A stretch of DNA of 64,000 nucleotides from an uncultured Oscillospiraceae bacterium (GTDB lineage Bacteria; Bacillota; Clostridia; Oscillospirales; Ruminococcaceae): the NCBI GenBank assembly GCA_934464775.1, contig CAKSKG010000009.1:1-64000 (forward strand), written 5' to 3'. The notes under the pieces were generated by a model, which saw only the letters and a program-made list of their open reading frames with translations, did no database searches and was not told the origin of the DNA. Each line of letters opens with the position of its first letter. The stretch's first letter is position 1. Below, piece by piece: positions 1 through 8,387 of the stretch. The translations under genes were made by a program, and so were the position numbers.

Positions 1-39
1 TTTCAAGACTTGTTTTTCGGCTTGATGTGACGTTTATTT

Positions 40-164
40 ATTGTATCACGTTTCTTTCCGTTTGTCAAGCCCTTTTTCAAGATTTTTTGATCTTTTCTTT
101 CAGGCTTTTCTCACGGCTCACGTGACAGCTTATTTATATTACCACTTTCATTTGCTTTTGTCAA
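40..164 (-). promoter_or_regulatory. Two tandem promoters reading out of the left edge
   Basis: Seen on the minus strand: TTGACA at 164-159, 17 bases, TAATAT at 141-136; then TTGACA at 68-63, 17 bases, TACAAT at 45-40. Both match the housekeeping sigma consensus and would serve a gene to the left of position 1. Nothing else is apparent in 1-246. Confidence 0.6.
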
Positions 165-246
165 CACTTTTATACTGATTTCGGCACTATTTACACTTTC
201 AACACCTTATTCAACCTGTTTCGATATAAAAATCATACAACAAACA

Positions 247-290
247 GCAAAAAGCTGCGGAAAGGATCATATAAATCTTCTCCGCAGCTT
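247..290 (-). terminator. Terminator of the yceG-telA unit
   Basis: Ten-base stem AAGCTGCGGA (252-261) with TCCGCAGCTT (281-290), followed on the minus strand by a short T run. It lies about 40 bases after the telA stop. Confidence 0.75.
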
Positions 291-327
291 TAAGCTATTA
301 ACTATTAACTATAAACTAAACAAAGCG

Positions 328-1485
328 TCAGCCGTTCATTTTCTTCTTGTAGTCTTCCTTTAACTGCTGGAGACGAACGCTGTCCTGCTTTCTGCGTTCT
401 CTTGCCTCGTCCTGAATAGCCTTCGTTTCCTCAATTCCCGTAACAATAGTCTGCCATGTCTTTTCAAGAGTTTCGATCTGGATAGAGTTTCCGTTTGCCA
501 TCTGAGCGATCATCTTGGACTGGTTAACAGTGTTCTCGGCGTTCTTCAGAAGCATCTTGTTGGTCGTGTCATCAAGCGCTTTCATGCCGTCTGCAATAAC
601 TTTCTGGCGCTTCAGCATTACTGCCTGCGCAAGTGACTGCTTGAAAATAGGAAGAGTGATGATAAATGCCGAGTCTATCTTTCTTACAAGGTTGACATTT
701 GAGAACTGCATGGTCTTGAGCATAGGAACAGTCTGCATAGCAACATTTTCCGCAATTTTCAGGTCCATTACTCTCTGCTCAAGGATAGATCTTGTCTGCT
801 CAAGCGTCTGGAGGTCCATTGCCGCTGTGCCCGAATCGGGATTGTCCTGTACCTTCTGACGGTATTCCTCAATGTAGCCGTCCAGCTCTGTGCACGCCTG
901 CTCGCCTGCCATGATATACTTCAAAAGCTGCTTGTAGTAGCCGATGTTTGCGTTGTACATTGTTTCAAGCTTGCTGTTGGACTGCTGGATCTCCGCCTCA
1001 TACTGTTTCAGCTGTACGTAGATCTTGTCAACATCATTGCCCATTGTGGTGTACTTATCAAGAAGCTTTTCTATCTGCTTTTTCAGATTGCTGAAAAGAC
1101 CCTTCTTTTCTTCCTTGGTAAGCTCCTGCGCATCAAACTGCTCCATGATATTCGCAAGTGCAGTCAGAAGCACACCCGTATCATTGATCTGATCCATGCT
1201 CATCGAATTGAGCACCTGATCGGAAGCCTTTGAAATATCATCGGCTGCCTCGCTGCCGAACTTAACGATAGAATTTGTGTCGTTGATATCAATAGTGGAA
1301 ACCAGCTTGTTGATCTCATCGGCAGCGACAAGCTCGTTTTTCAGCTTGTTTGCCGTGTCGGTGATGGAAAAGCTCTGGGGCTCCGCCACCTTGATGTTTC
1401 TGACTGTTTCGGGCTTTGTCTCCACGATCTCCGCTTCAACGGGTACTGCGTTTCTTTCTTCCGAGGGTGTAAAATTAAGTGCCAT
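328..1485 (-). CDS. telA: Toxic anion resistance protein, TelA/KlaA family
   Basis: A 385-residue soluble, mostly helical protein matching the TelA family (tellurite and toxic-anion resistance; YceH-type in Bacillus). The molecular activity of the family is not firmly known; members occur in envelope-stress and metal-resistance operons. Long Gln/Glu/Lys-rich coiled-coil stretches run from about residue 140 to the end (for example around TTMGNDVDKIYVQLKQYEAE), and there is no signal peptide or membrane segment. The start follows the yceG stop by 2 bases with an AAAGGA site inside the end of yceG, so the two are probably co-translated. The pairing with a YceG-like gene is the usual Firmicutes arrangement and supports the call. 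Confidence 0.88.
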   Translation of the reverse strand: MALNFTPSEERNAVPVEAEIVETKPETVRNIKVAEPQSFSITDTANKLKNELVAADEINKLVSTIDINDTNSIVKFGSEAADDISKASDQVLNSMSMDQINDTGVLLTALANIMEQFDAQELTKEEKKGLFSNLKKQIEKLLDKYTTMGNDVDKIYVQLKQYEAEIQQSNSKLETMYNANIGYYKQLLKYIMAGEQACTELDGYIEEYRQKVQDNPDSGTAAMDLQTLEQTRSILEQRVMDLKIAENVAMQTVPMLKTMQFSNVNLVRKIDSAFIITLPIFKQSLAQAVMLKRQKVIADGMKALDDTTNKMLLKNAENTVNQSKMIAQMANGNSIQIETLEKTWQTIVTGIEETKAIQDEARERRKQDSVRLQQLKEDYKKKMNG

Positions 1486-1487
1486 GA

Positions 1488-3263
1488 TTATCTGCGTCCT
1501 TTCCTGAACAAATTTTGAAATAAACCGCCCTTTTTAGGCTGAACTTTATCGGGTATCTTGAATTTCGGTACCGACAGATTATATTTGTACTCATTCATCT
1601 GATGCAGCTCATATGCTGTGGGGCTGATAAACGTCTCCAGATCTCTGTAACCCGTCGGCGTATATATAAGTATATCAAAGCCCAGCATACCCAGCAGCAC
1701 AAGCTGCGTACATTCCATAATGCTGAAAGTATCCTCGATCGTATCTATAACGATAAATTTCGGTATTTCCTTTGTAAAGTCATATTTTTGAAGTATCCTC
1801 AGAACATTTCTGTCCAGATTCAGTCCCGCAAAAATAAGCTGCTGCATCTTCTCCCTGTCGTCTATCATAAGATATCCGCTGTCAAAGGCTTCCTGGATCT
1901 TGTTTAATATCAGCAGCTGAAGCTCGTCGGACAAAAATCCGTATGGATTCATGGGCGACTGTTTGAGCTTTCCCACAAAAAGATGATGTCCGTCATGATA
2001 TGGGTCATACTTCCTCAGCATCGACTTGTCGGGCGCTCTGTAAGCAGGGGATTTCACCGTAAGAATAGTGTTGGGCGTAAGCTTGTCACGCACCTCGTCC
2101 CAGTAAGCATTGACGTTTCCGTCACGTATGCCGCTTATCTTTGCAAATATCGTGGGAACGACAACACGCTGTCCCTTTACCGAAAATCCCGTTCTGAAAC
2201 GGGCAAACTCATTCCAGAGAACATCTATCTCGTCATAAGTTGTTTTCAGAACGGCAGCTTCCATGTCCGAGAACTGAAAATCCCTGAACATGGTGTCTCC
2301 GCCGTAAAGCACCGTATCAAGCTCACGCTCCGCATTGTATGCAACGGTAGCGACCTTTGTCCTTACCTCCTTGTCGGGATAAGGCATAACGGGCTTCGAG
2401 TTTTCCAGCTCGAATATCTGCATACGATCGCGGAAGTTGTTTTCCTTCAATACAGTAAGACAGCTCTTGTCGGGACATATATAAAGTACATCAAATCCGC
2501 CGCAGGAAAGCAGATGCAGAAGCATAACCTCAAGCGGTGTTATCATACCATAATATATGATTATCGGTATCTGACGAAGCCCCGTCCTGAATTCGGGAGA
2601 GCTTCCGATGCATCGGATGAACCATGATGCCAGCTTTACGCCCTTGTTGTAAAGAACCCCGTCGGGATCATTTGAAGAGGAAAGCATATCATTCAGCGCT
2701 CTGCGTGCAAGCTCCGTCTTTTCGGAACTGCATGGGATCTCTATTCTTGCGCATAATCCGCTGATTATCTTCACTCTTGAACTGCGGTCAATGCCGCCGA
2801 ACCGAATGACCTCGTTGTTCATGGGATTGTCAAACTTTGTATCCTTGAAAATCACAAGCTTGTCGGCTCTGATAAGATCGTCTCTTATGCCGAAAAGCAG
2901 ATTTGAATATTGATCTTCGTCGTTTCCGCAGCCCACAAGAGCCGCACAGTAAACGGGCGTGAGCTGATCGGCGGTAAAAACTCCGCCTCTTGATTCAAGC
3001 CGCCCGATGTGGCTTTCACAGAGATCCTGCCTGAGGGAATCGGCGGCAGTTGTGATTATCTGTACCGCACCCGATGCGCTGTCGGAAGAAGAGGCGGGGG
3101 GAACTGACCGATTGCTGCCCGAACCGATGTCGCCTTCCGATAAACTGTGAAAAATCATATCGAAAAAATCTCCGTTTCCGATTGCGGCTTCCGCCGCAGA
3201 ATAAAGACCGAGGGAAAGAAGTACCCCAGCTAAGAAGTAACCCAGTATAAAAGTTTCGTCCAC
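1488..3263 (-). CDS. YceG-like protein (putative component of biosynthetic module)
   Basis: A 591-residue protein resembling the bacterial YceG family that sits beside TelA in Firmicutes; function unknown in the family. Residues 1-30 form a hydrophobic segment, 45-75 is a Ser/Gly-rich linker, and the rest is a large soluble region. The stretch GFDILIYTPTGYRDLETF near residue 540 is typical of the family. The C-terminus is basic (LFQNLFRKGRR). The start used is GTG at 3263; it has poor spacing to any Shine-Dalgarno sequence and lies within a small hairpin (3261-3277), so the true start may be internal, for example near the Met at residue 36. First gene of a two-gene unit with telA. Confidence 0.72.
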   Translation of the reverse strand: MDETFILGYFLAGVLLSLGLYSAAEAAIGNGDFFDMIFHSLSEGDIGSGSNRSVPPASSSDSASGAVQIITTAADSLRQDLCESHIGRLESRGGVFTADQLTPVYCAALVGCGNDEDQYSNLLFGIRDDLIRADKLVIFKDTKFDNPMNNEVIRFGGIDRSSRVKIISGLCARIEIPCSSEKTELARRALNDMLSSSNDPDGVLYNKGVKLASWFIRCIGSSPEFRTGLRQIPIIIYYGMITPLEVMLLHLLSCGGFDVLYICPDKSCLTVLKENNFRDRMQIFELENSKPVMPYPDKEVRTKVATVAYNAERELDTVLYGGDTMFRDFQFSDMEAAVLKTTYDEIDVLWNEFARFRTGFSVKGQRVVVPTIFAKISGIRDGNVNAYWDEVRDKLTPNTILTVKSPAYRAPDKSMLRKYDPYHDGHHLFVGKLKQSPMNPYGFLSDELQLLILNKIQEAFDSGYLMIDDREKMQQLIFAGLNLDRNVLRILQKYDFTKEIPKFIVIDTIEDTFSIMECTQLVLLGMLGFDILIYTPTGYRDLETFISPTAYELHQMNEYKYNLSVPKFKIPDKVQPKKGGLFQNLFRKGRR

Positions 3264-3484
3264 CTTTTCAGAAGGTGATGCTCTCTTTCAGAGAGCAGTT
3301 CCATAGGGCAAAGCCCTTGGTCGGTTCTCCGTCAGGAGAACATATCCGCCAGACGGCGAAACTCCCCTGCTGCCTCATAGGCAGCAACGCACCGAGAAAT
3401 GCGAAGCATTGCGAGGCTGCTTTTTATAATACTATTGTAAATTGTAAATGTAAAGACATAAACTCCGAGAATGCGCAAGCATTC
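3261..3484. repeat. Chain of eight small stem-loops upstream of yceG
   Basis: Consecutive perfect short hairpins: 3261-3277 (CACCTT/AAGGTG), 3280-3296 (GCTCTC/GAGAGC), 3305-3317 (AGGGC/GCCCT), 3324-3341 (GTTCTCC/GGAGAAC), 3347-3358 (CGCC/GGCG), 3368-3386 (TGCTGCC/GGCAGCA), 3398-3410 (AATGC/GCATT) and 3469-3484 (GAATGC/GCATTC, GCAA loop). Stems are unrelated to one another. It could be the 5' leader of the yceG-telA transcript or an independent RNA. 3500-3710 is AT-rich with nothing further seen. Confidence 0.6.
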
Positions 3485-3713
3485 AAGGTGTTGCTCTCAA
3501 TATAATAATATAAATGATAAAAAATCCCCATCGGCTACAATTATTATACAATAAGGCAGAGTAATCTGTCAAGGCACTTTTCATATTTTAAACAAACTTT
3601 AATCATATTCAAATAGTAATCTCAGAAAAAAGCGGTATAACTGTAACAGTGCAGAAAATAAAAGGATAAAGCCGAAAACACAAAAAATATCCTGCAAAGT
3701 TTGAAACAAATTA

Positions 3714-3742
3714 TTGACAATCTTGTCGGAATATGTTATTGT
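3714..3742 (+). promoter_or_regulatory. Promoter of the AIM24-like gene
   Basis: TTGACA at 3714-3719, 17 bases, TATTGT at 3737-3742 with an extended TG at 3734-3735. It lies about 90 bases before the gene at 3830. Confidence 0.6.
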
Positions 3743-3829
3743 ATTATCAGCAAATCATGAATTTTGCACGGAAGTATAAACATAAGCAGATGATGTCTGC
3801 GAAATCAATGGAATTGAGAGGTAAAAATT

Positions 3830-4537
3830 ATGCAGTATGAGATCAAAGGCGCACCATTTCCCGCAGTAATATGCCAGCTTTCGGGCGGCGAGTCTATCTG
3901 CTGCCAGAAGGGCGCAATGTCATGGATGAGCCCCAATGTGCAGATGGAAACATCGGTAGGCGGCAAGAGCGGCGGCGGATTCCTCGGAGCACTGGGCAAG
4001 GCGGCAACAAGAGCACTTACAGGCGAGTCTATCTTCCAGAATACATATACAGCACAGGGTGGAGCAGGCGAGATCGCATTCGCTTCCTCTATCCCCGGTG
4101 AGATCCTTGCAATGGATCTTTCCGACGGCAGCTCTATCGTAGCACAGAAGTCCGCTTACTTCGTGTCCACTCCCGGCGTTGGCATGGAGATATTCTTCCA
4201 GAAAAAGGTGGGCGCAGGCTTCTTCGGCGGCGAGGGCTTCATCATGCAGAAGTTTTCGGGCAACGGCATGGTTTTCCTCCAGATCGACGGCAGCGTTATC
4301 CAGTATGAGCTTGCGGCAGGTCAGTCCATGCTTATCGACACAGGCTACCTTGCAGCAATGTCAGGCACCTGCCAGATCGACGTTGAGACTATCTCCGGTA
4401 TCGGAAACGTACTCTTCGGCGGCGAGGGGCTCTTCAATACAAGAGTAACAGGCCCCGGCAAGGTATGGATCCAGACAATGCCCACATATCAGCTTGCCGA
4501 AACACTCCGTCCCTACTTCCCCACATCAAGCAACTGA
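3830..4537 (+). CDS. TIGR00266 / AIM24 family protein
   Basis: A 235-residue protein of the TIGR00266 (AIM24-like) family, a small beta-rich fold widespread in bacteria with no assigned reaction. Seen: glycine-rich strands throughout, MQYEIKGAPFPAV at the start and GGEGLFNTRVTGPGKVWIQT near the end, both characteristic of the family. No signal peptide or membrane helix, so probably cytoplasmic. A GAGAGGT ribosome site lies 10 bases before the ATG. It is a single-gene unit with its own promoter and terminator. Codon use is highly biased to C/G-ending codons, suggesting strong expression. Confidence 0.88.
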   Translation: MQYEIKGAPFPAVICQLSGGESICCQKGAMSWMSPNVQMETSVGGKSGGGFLGALGKAATRALTGESIFQNTYTAQGGAGEIAFASSIPGEILAMDLSDGSSIVAQKSAYFVSTPGVGMEIFFQKKVGAGFFGGEGFIMQKFSGNGMVFLQIDGSVIQYELAAGQSMLIDTGYLAAMSGTCQIDVETISGIGNVLFGGEGLFNTRVTGPGKVWIQTMPTYQLAETLRPYFPTSSN

Positions 4538-4583
4538 TAAATAACATCACCGCCAAAGACAGCATCAATCCAATAAATTATCG

Positions 4584-4620
4584 GCTGCTGCCTGCATTTT
4601 GCATGGCAGCAGCTTTTTTT
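4584..4620 (+). terminator. Terminator after the AIM24-like gene
   Basis: GCTGCTGCC (4584-4592) pairs with GGCAGCAGC (4605-4613), followed by seven T. Confidence 0.9.
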
Positions 4621-4682
4621 CGGTATCAGAACCGTGAACGGCATGAATTTGTATATATTTTTAATAAAATCGGAAAAACCTC

Positions 4683-4744
4683 TTGACAACTCTGTCACGC
4701 CGTGATATACTCACATTATGACATATATCGCGATGTGACATAAT
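4683..4744 (+). promoter_or_regulatory. Promoter and palindromic operator of the ABC exporter
   Basis: TTGACA (4683-4688), 17 bases, TATACT (4706-4711). Directly downstream, 4715-4744 is a 30-base inverted repeat with half sites ATTATGACAT and GTGACATAAT (8 of 10 paired), placed where a repressor would block initiation. No regulator gene is adjacent. Confidence 0.6.
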
Positions 4745-4784
4745 CCGTGAAATCCCGTGAATCAATGAAAGGACAGATACACAG

Positions 4785-5537
4785 ATGGCAAACGTACTTG
4801 AAGTAAACGGTCTTACCAAGGAGTACAAAAAAGGCGTCCGTGCTGCGGACAATATCTCCTTTACTGTGGGCGAGGGCGAAATATTCGCTCTTATCGGACC
4901 CAACGGCGCAGGCAAGACAACAACTATCAGAATGATATCCACCCTTATCACCCCTACATCGGGAGATGCCGTGATAAATGGCTTTTCCGTTGTGAAGCAG
5001 CCCGATAAGGTCCGTGAAAGCATAACCTACCTCCCCGATGAGGCAGGCGCATATAAGACCATGACAGGCAATAAATACCTGAGCTTCATGGCAGGACTTT
5101 TTGCAAACGATAAGGAGCAGGCGGAAATATATGTGAAGCGGGCACAGCAGATGTGCGGACTGGGCGACCGACTGAATGAAAAGATCGGCAGCTATTCAAG
5201 AGGAATGATAAGAAAGCTCCTGCTTTCCCGTGCGGTAATGACAGCTCCGAAGCTTGCCATAATGGACGAAGCCACATCGGGTCTGGACGTTATAAACGCC
5301 CTCGATATCAGACGCACTATTAAAAACCTTGCCCGTGAACAGGGCATGAGCTTCCTGCTTTCGTCACATAATATGCTGGAGATAGAATATATCTCCGACC
5401 GTGTGGGAATAGTCGCAGGCGGAAAGCTTCTGTCGGTAGGCACCATATCCGAGCTGAAAGAACAGTTCGGAGCCGAAAATCTTGAAGAGGTATTTGAAAA
5501 GGTTGTTACATTAAACGAAAGGAAAGCTGACATATGA
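4785..5537 (+). CDS. ABC transporter ATP-binding protein, NatA-like
   Basis: A 250-residue ATPase subunit energising the ABC-2 permease encoded next. Seen: Walker A GPNGAGKTT near residue 40, signature YSRGM near 143, Walker B LAIMDEA near 163, and switch histidine in SSHNM near 190. The atypical signature SRGM instead of SGGQ is common in NatA-type exporters. The C-terminus is short, without the extra regulatory domain of drug exporters. The stop overlaps the permease start by 4 bases (ATGA), showing translational coupling. Substrate unknown; sodium, drug or peptide export are all possible. Confidence 0.9.
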   Translation: MANVLEVNGLTKEYKKGVRAADNISFTVGEGEIFALIGPNGAGKTTTIRMISTLITPTSGDAVINGFSVVKQPDKVRESITYLPDEAGAYKTMTGNKYLSFMAGLFANDKEQAEIYVKRAQQMCGLGDRLNEKIGSYSRGMIRKLLLSRAVMTAPKLAIMDEATSGLDVINALDIRRTIKNLAREQGMSFLLSSHNMLEIEYISDRVGIVAGGKLLSVGTISELKEQFGAENLEEVFEKVVTLNERKADI

Positions 5538-6874
5538 AATTCGGAAATCTTCTGAAAAAGGAATTAAGCGAGCTTATCACTCCGCAGGCGATATTCAGTA
5601 TGCTGTTCACCTGCGTGCTGCTGATCGTTCTCGGTCAGGTAATGGGCAGCGCCATGGAAGAGGGCTTTAACACCTCAACAGTAAATATCTGCGATCTGGA
5701 CAACACCGAATATACGCAGGATATGCTGAAAAATCTTGAAAGCTACGGCACAACACCCGATATGGTGGATATCCAAGGCGATGATTATGCCACAGAGCTT
5801 GACCGTCTCGGCATCAATAATGCGGTAATTATCCCCGCAGGCTATACCGACAGCATTCTTAAAGACAATTCTCCTGCCGAGCTTATCTATGTAAGCAAGC
5901 TGGGCAATGGACTTGCAGGCTCAATGAAAACCATAAGCGCTTCCGATGCGGTATCCGCCATACAGAGCGCCGCAACCAACGATATCCTTCTGAAAACCTA
6001 CGGTCTTTCCGAAGAAGAGATAGCAAAGGTGCGCACCCCCGTTCAGACCGTGGAATTTACCGTATCAAACGGCAAAACTGCGCAGATCTCCCCCGACGCA
6101 CTTACAGCCGTGCTGATGTCCCAGTCCATGATAGCTCCCTTTGTAGTATTTTTCCTGCTGCTTATGGCTGCACAGATGATAATGACGGCGATCTCAACTG
6201 AAAAGATAGACAAAACTCTTGAAACCCTCCTCTCCGCTCCCGTATCGAGAATGTCCATTCTTACGGCAAAAATGCTTGCGGCAGTTATCGTAGCGCTTCT
6301 CAATGCCGCATTCATGGTAGTAGGCTTCATATTCTACATAGGCGGCATGACAGGCGGTGCGCTTGATTCAGTTGCGGCAACGGCAGACATTGCGGCATCG
6401 GCAGGAACAGCACTTTCCGTTCCCGAAGCAATGAATGCGTTGGGACTTACCATAGGCGCAGGCGGATATATTCTTTTCGGCATTCAGCTCTTCCTCACGG
6501 TGGCGATAGGACTTTCGATATCCCTTATCCTCGGCGCATTTGCGGAAGATGTAAAGTCGGTGCAGACCCTTGTAATGCCCATAATGATACTGGTCATGAT
6601 ACCTTTCTTCCTGACGCTTTTCCTTGATATGAATACCGTCTCCCCCGTCATCAAGGCAATAACATACATTATCCCGTTCAGCCACACATACCTTGCACTG
6701 AATAATCTCATGGCAGGCAATACCGCACTTTTCTTCGGCGGCATGGCATACCAGCTGATATTCTTCATTGTATGTATGTTCATAGCCGTAAGGATATTCA
6801 CAACAGACAAGATATTCACAATGTCCTCTGCGATCACGGAAAAATTAAAAGGCGGCAAAAAGAAGCAGAGATAA
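5534..6874 (+). CDS. ABC-2 type permease, NatB-like
   Basis: A 446-residue membrane subunit of the exporter begun at 4785. Layout: one membrane helix near residues 20-38, a large extracytoplasmic domain to about 200, then five or so helices (about 200-225, 245-275, 310-335, 345-370, 400-420) and a basic cytoplasmic tail GGKKKQR. This is the NatB/YhgE-like ABC-2 arrangement. Overlaps natA-like gene by 4 bases. Substrate cannot be deduced. Confidence 0.87.
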   Translation: MKFGNLLKKELSELITPQAIFSMLFTCVLLIVLGQVMGSAMEEGFNTSTVNICDLDNTEYTQDMLKNLESYGTTPDMVDIQGDDYATELDRLGINNAVIIPAGYTDSILKDNSPAELIYVSKLGNGLAGSMKTISASDAVSAIQSAATNDILLKTYGLSEEEIAKVRTPVQTVEFTVSNGKTAQISPDALTAVLMSQSMIAPFVVFFLLLMAAQMIMTAISTEKIDKTLETLLSAPVSRMSILTAKMLAAVIVALLNAAFMVVGFIFYIGGMTGGALDSVAATADIAASAGTALSVPEAMNALGLTIGAGGYILFGIQLFLTVAIGLSISLILGAFAEDVKSVQTLVMPIMILVMIPFFLTLFLDMNTVSPVIKAITYIIPFSHTYLALNNLMAGNTALFFGGMAYQLIFFIVCMFIAVRIFTTDKIFTMSSAITEKLKGGKKKQR

Positions 6875-6883
6875 ACTCCACGG

Positions 6884-6918
6884 TCCCCTTCGCATTTCAA
6901 ATGCGGAGGGGATTTTTT
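6884..6918 (+). terminator. Terminator of the ABC exporter operon
   Basis: TCCCCTTCGCATTT pairs with AAATGCGGAGGGGA around a one-base loop centre, followed by six T. Confidence 0.88.
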
Positions 6919-7015
6919 ATTGCTTGACTCTTTGTTATCATCAAAGAGCACCTCTCTCTGTGAGTATATTTATGCAGATCCCATGTTCAAAACAAATGTT
7001 ATTTTTACAAATATA

Positions 7016-7044
7016 TTGACAAAATAGCAATAAAGTGCTACAAT
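7016..7044 (+). promoter_or_regulatory. Promoter of the diguanylate cyclase gene
   Basis: TTGACA (7016-7021), 17 bases, TACAAT (7039-7044). Confidence 0.7.
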
Positions 7045-7078
7045 TGTTATAAATATTCAGAGGGGAACGAACATCAAA

Positions 7079-8242
7079 ATGTCAATTGTTATTATACTGC
7101 GTGAAGAGATCGTCTGTATAGTGATACTTGCGTTCTTTATGATTTACAGCAGGCTGTACAGCCGTGCCGATGAGTGCAGGAGCTTTATGCGGATAAGCGG
7201 CTATGCCCTTGCCCATGTTATACTTGACCTTGTGACGGTCATAACCGTAAATCATACCGATTCCGTCCCCGAAGCGGTGAACTGCCTGCTCCATTATGCT
7301 TTCTATATATTTGCGGTGCTGTTCTGCTTTGAATATTTCAGCTATACCGTGCGCCTTACCCAGACGGCGGCAAAAGCCAAAAAGATAATAAAGATCACCT
7401 CCCTGCTGCCGCTGATGTACTTTGTTTTTCTCCCCTTTGCCGATATCGAGTACCTTTACGGCGGCGATACATATTACAGCATGGGAACGTCCGTATATAT
7501 CGGCTATGGACTTGCGGTGCTGCTTTTTGCCGCAAGTACGGTAAATCTGCTTGCCAATATAAAACGCATTGAAAAGATCGTGCTTATAACCGTTGTGCCT
7601 ATGGATATCATTATGATATCCGCCCTTGTCCTGCAAGTGATATTCCCCGAACTTCTGCTGACGGGTGCCTGCGTGACTATTGTTACCGTAGGTGTGTACT
7701 TCGCAATAGACAATCCTGCCGAAAAATTCCGCCAGCACGCATATATAGATATCAATACAGGCGTAAAGAACAAAAACTGCTTTGAAGAAGATATCCGCAG
7801 GCTGGACAAAAAACATTTCGGCACAGCTTCCCAATCGGATACGCCGCTGGGAATAGTCGTGTGCGACCTTAACGGGCTGAAATCGGTGAACGATGTGTAC
7901 GGTCATATTGCGGGAGACGAGCTTATCCGCTCTGCTGCCGAAGTCCTTTCCGATACTATGCGCAGTGCGAAAAACATATACAGAATAGGCGGCGATGAAT
8001 TCGTGGCACTGTATATCGGCGCCTCTTCCGATCTGATGGAAAAAGAAATATCGGGCATGAAAAAGGAATGCACCGAACGGAGCAAAAAATCAAGATATCC
8101 TCTTAGCATTGCAGCAGGCTGTGCCGTTTCCGAAAGCGGCTGTCCGTCGGTCAATGACGTGATAAGCTCCGCCGATAAAAGAATGTACACCGATAAGGTC
8201 ATGATGAAAGAACAAAACCCCACTGTCAGCATCAGACGATAA
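7079..8242 (+). CDS. Membrane diguanylate cyclase (GGDEF)
   Basis: A 387-residue membrane protein predicted to make cyclic di-GMP from two GTP. Residues 1-215 hold about seven membrane helices forming a sensor-like module; 220-387 is a GGDEF domain with an intact GGDEF motif at 304-308 and the upstream DLNGLKSVND segment that binds GTP. The inhibitory site RxxD upstream of the motif reads RSAK, so product inhibition may be lost. A GAGGGGAAC ribosome site precedes the ATG. It is transcribed alone. The ligand of the membrane part is unknown. Confidence 0.9.
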   Translation: MSIVIILREEIVCIVILAFFMIYSRLYSRADECRSFMRISGYALAHVILDLVTVITVNHTDSVPEAVNCLLHYAFYIFAVLFCFEYFSYTVRLTQTAAKAKKIIKITSLLPLMYFVFLPFADIEYLYGGDTYYSMGTSVYIGYGLAVLLFAASTVNLLANIKRIEKIVLITVVPMDIIMISALVLQVIFPELLLTGACVTIVTVGVYFAIDNPAEKFRQHAYIDINTGVKNKNCFEEDIRRLDKKHFGTASQSDTPLGIVVCDLNGLKSVNDVYGHIAGDELIRSAAEVLSDTMRSAKNIYRIGGDEFVALYIGASSDLMEKEISGMKKECTERSKKSRYPLSIAAGCAVSESGCPSVNDVISSADKRMYTDKVMMKEQNPTVSIRR

Positions 8243-8387
8243 CAGTCATTTATAACAAATTCTCTTCCGATATTTTGTATATTCGGACAAAACATTAACG
8301 TCCCGTCAAAAAAGCCGTGCAAATTCTCTTTGCGCAGGTTATAATATAACTATAATAAAAACATAAAACCCAAAGGAGCAATATACT

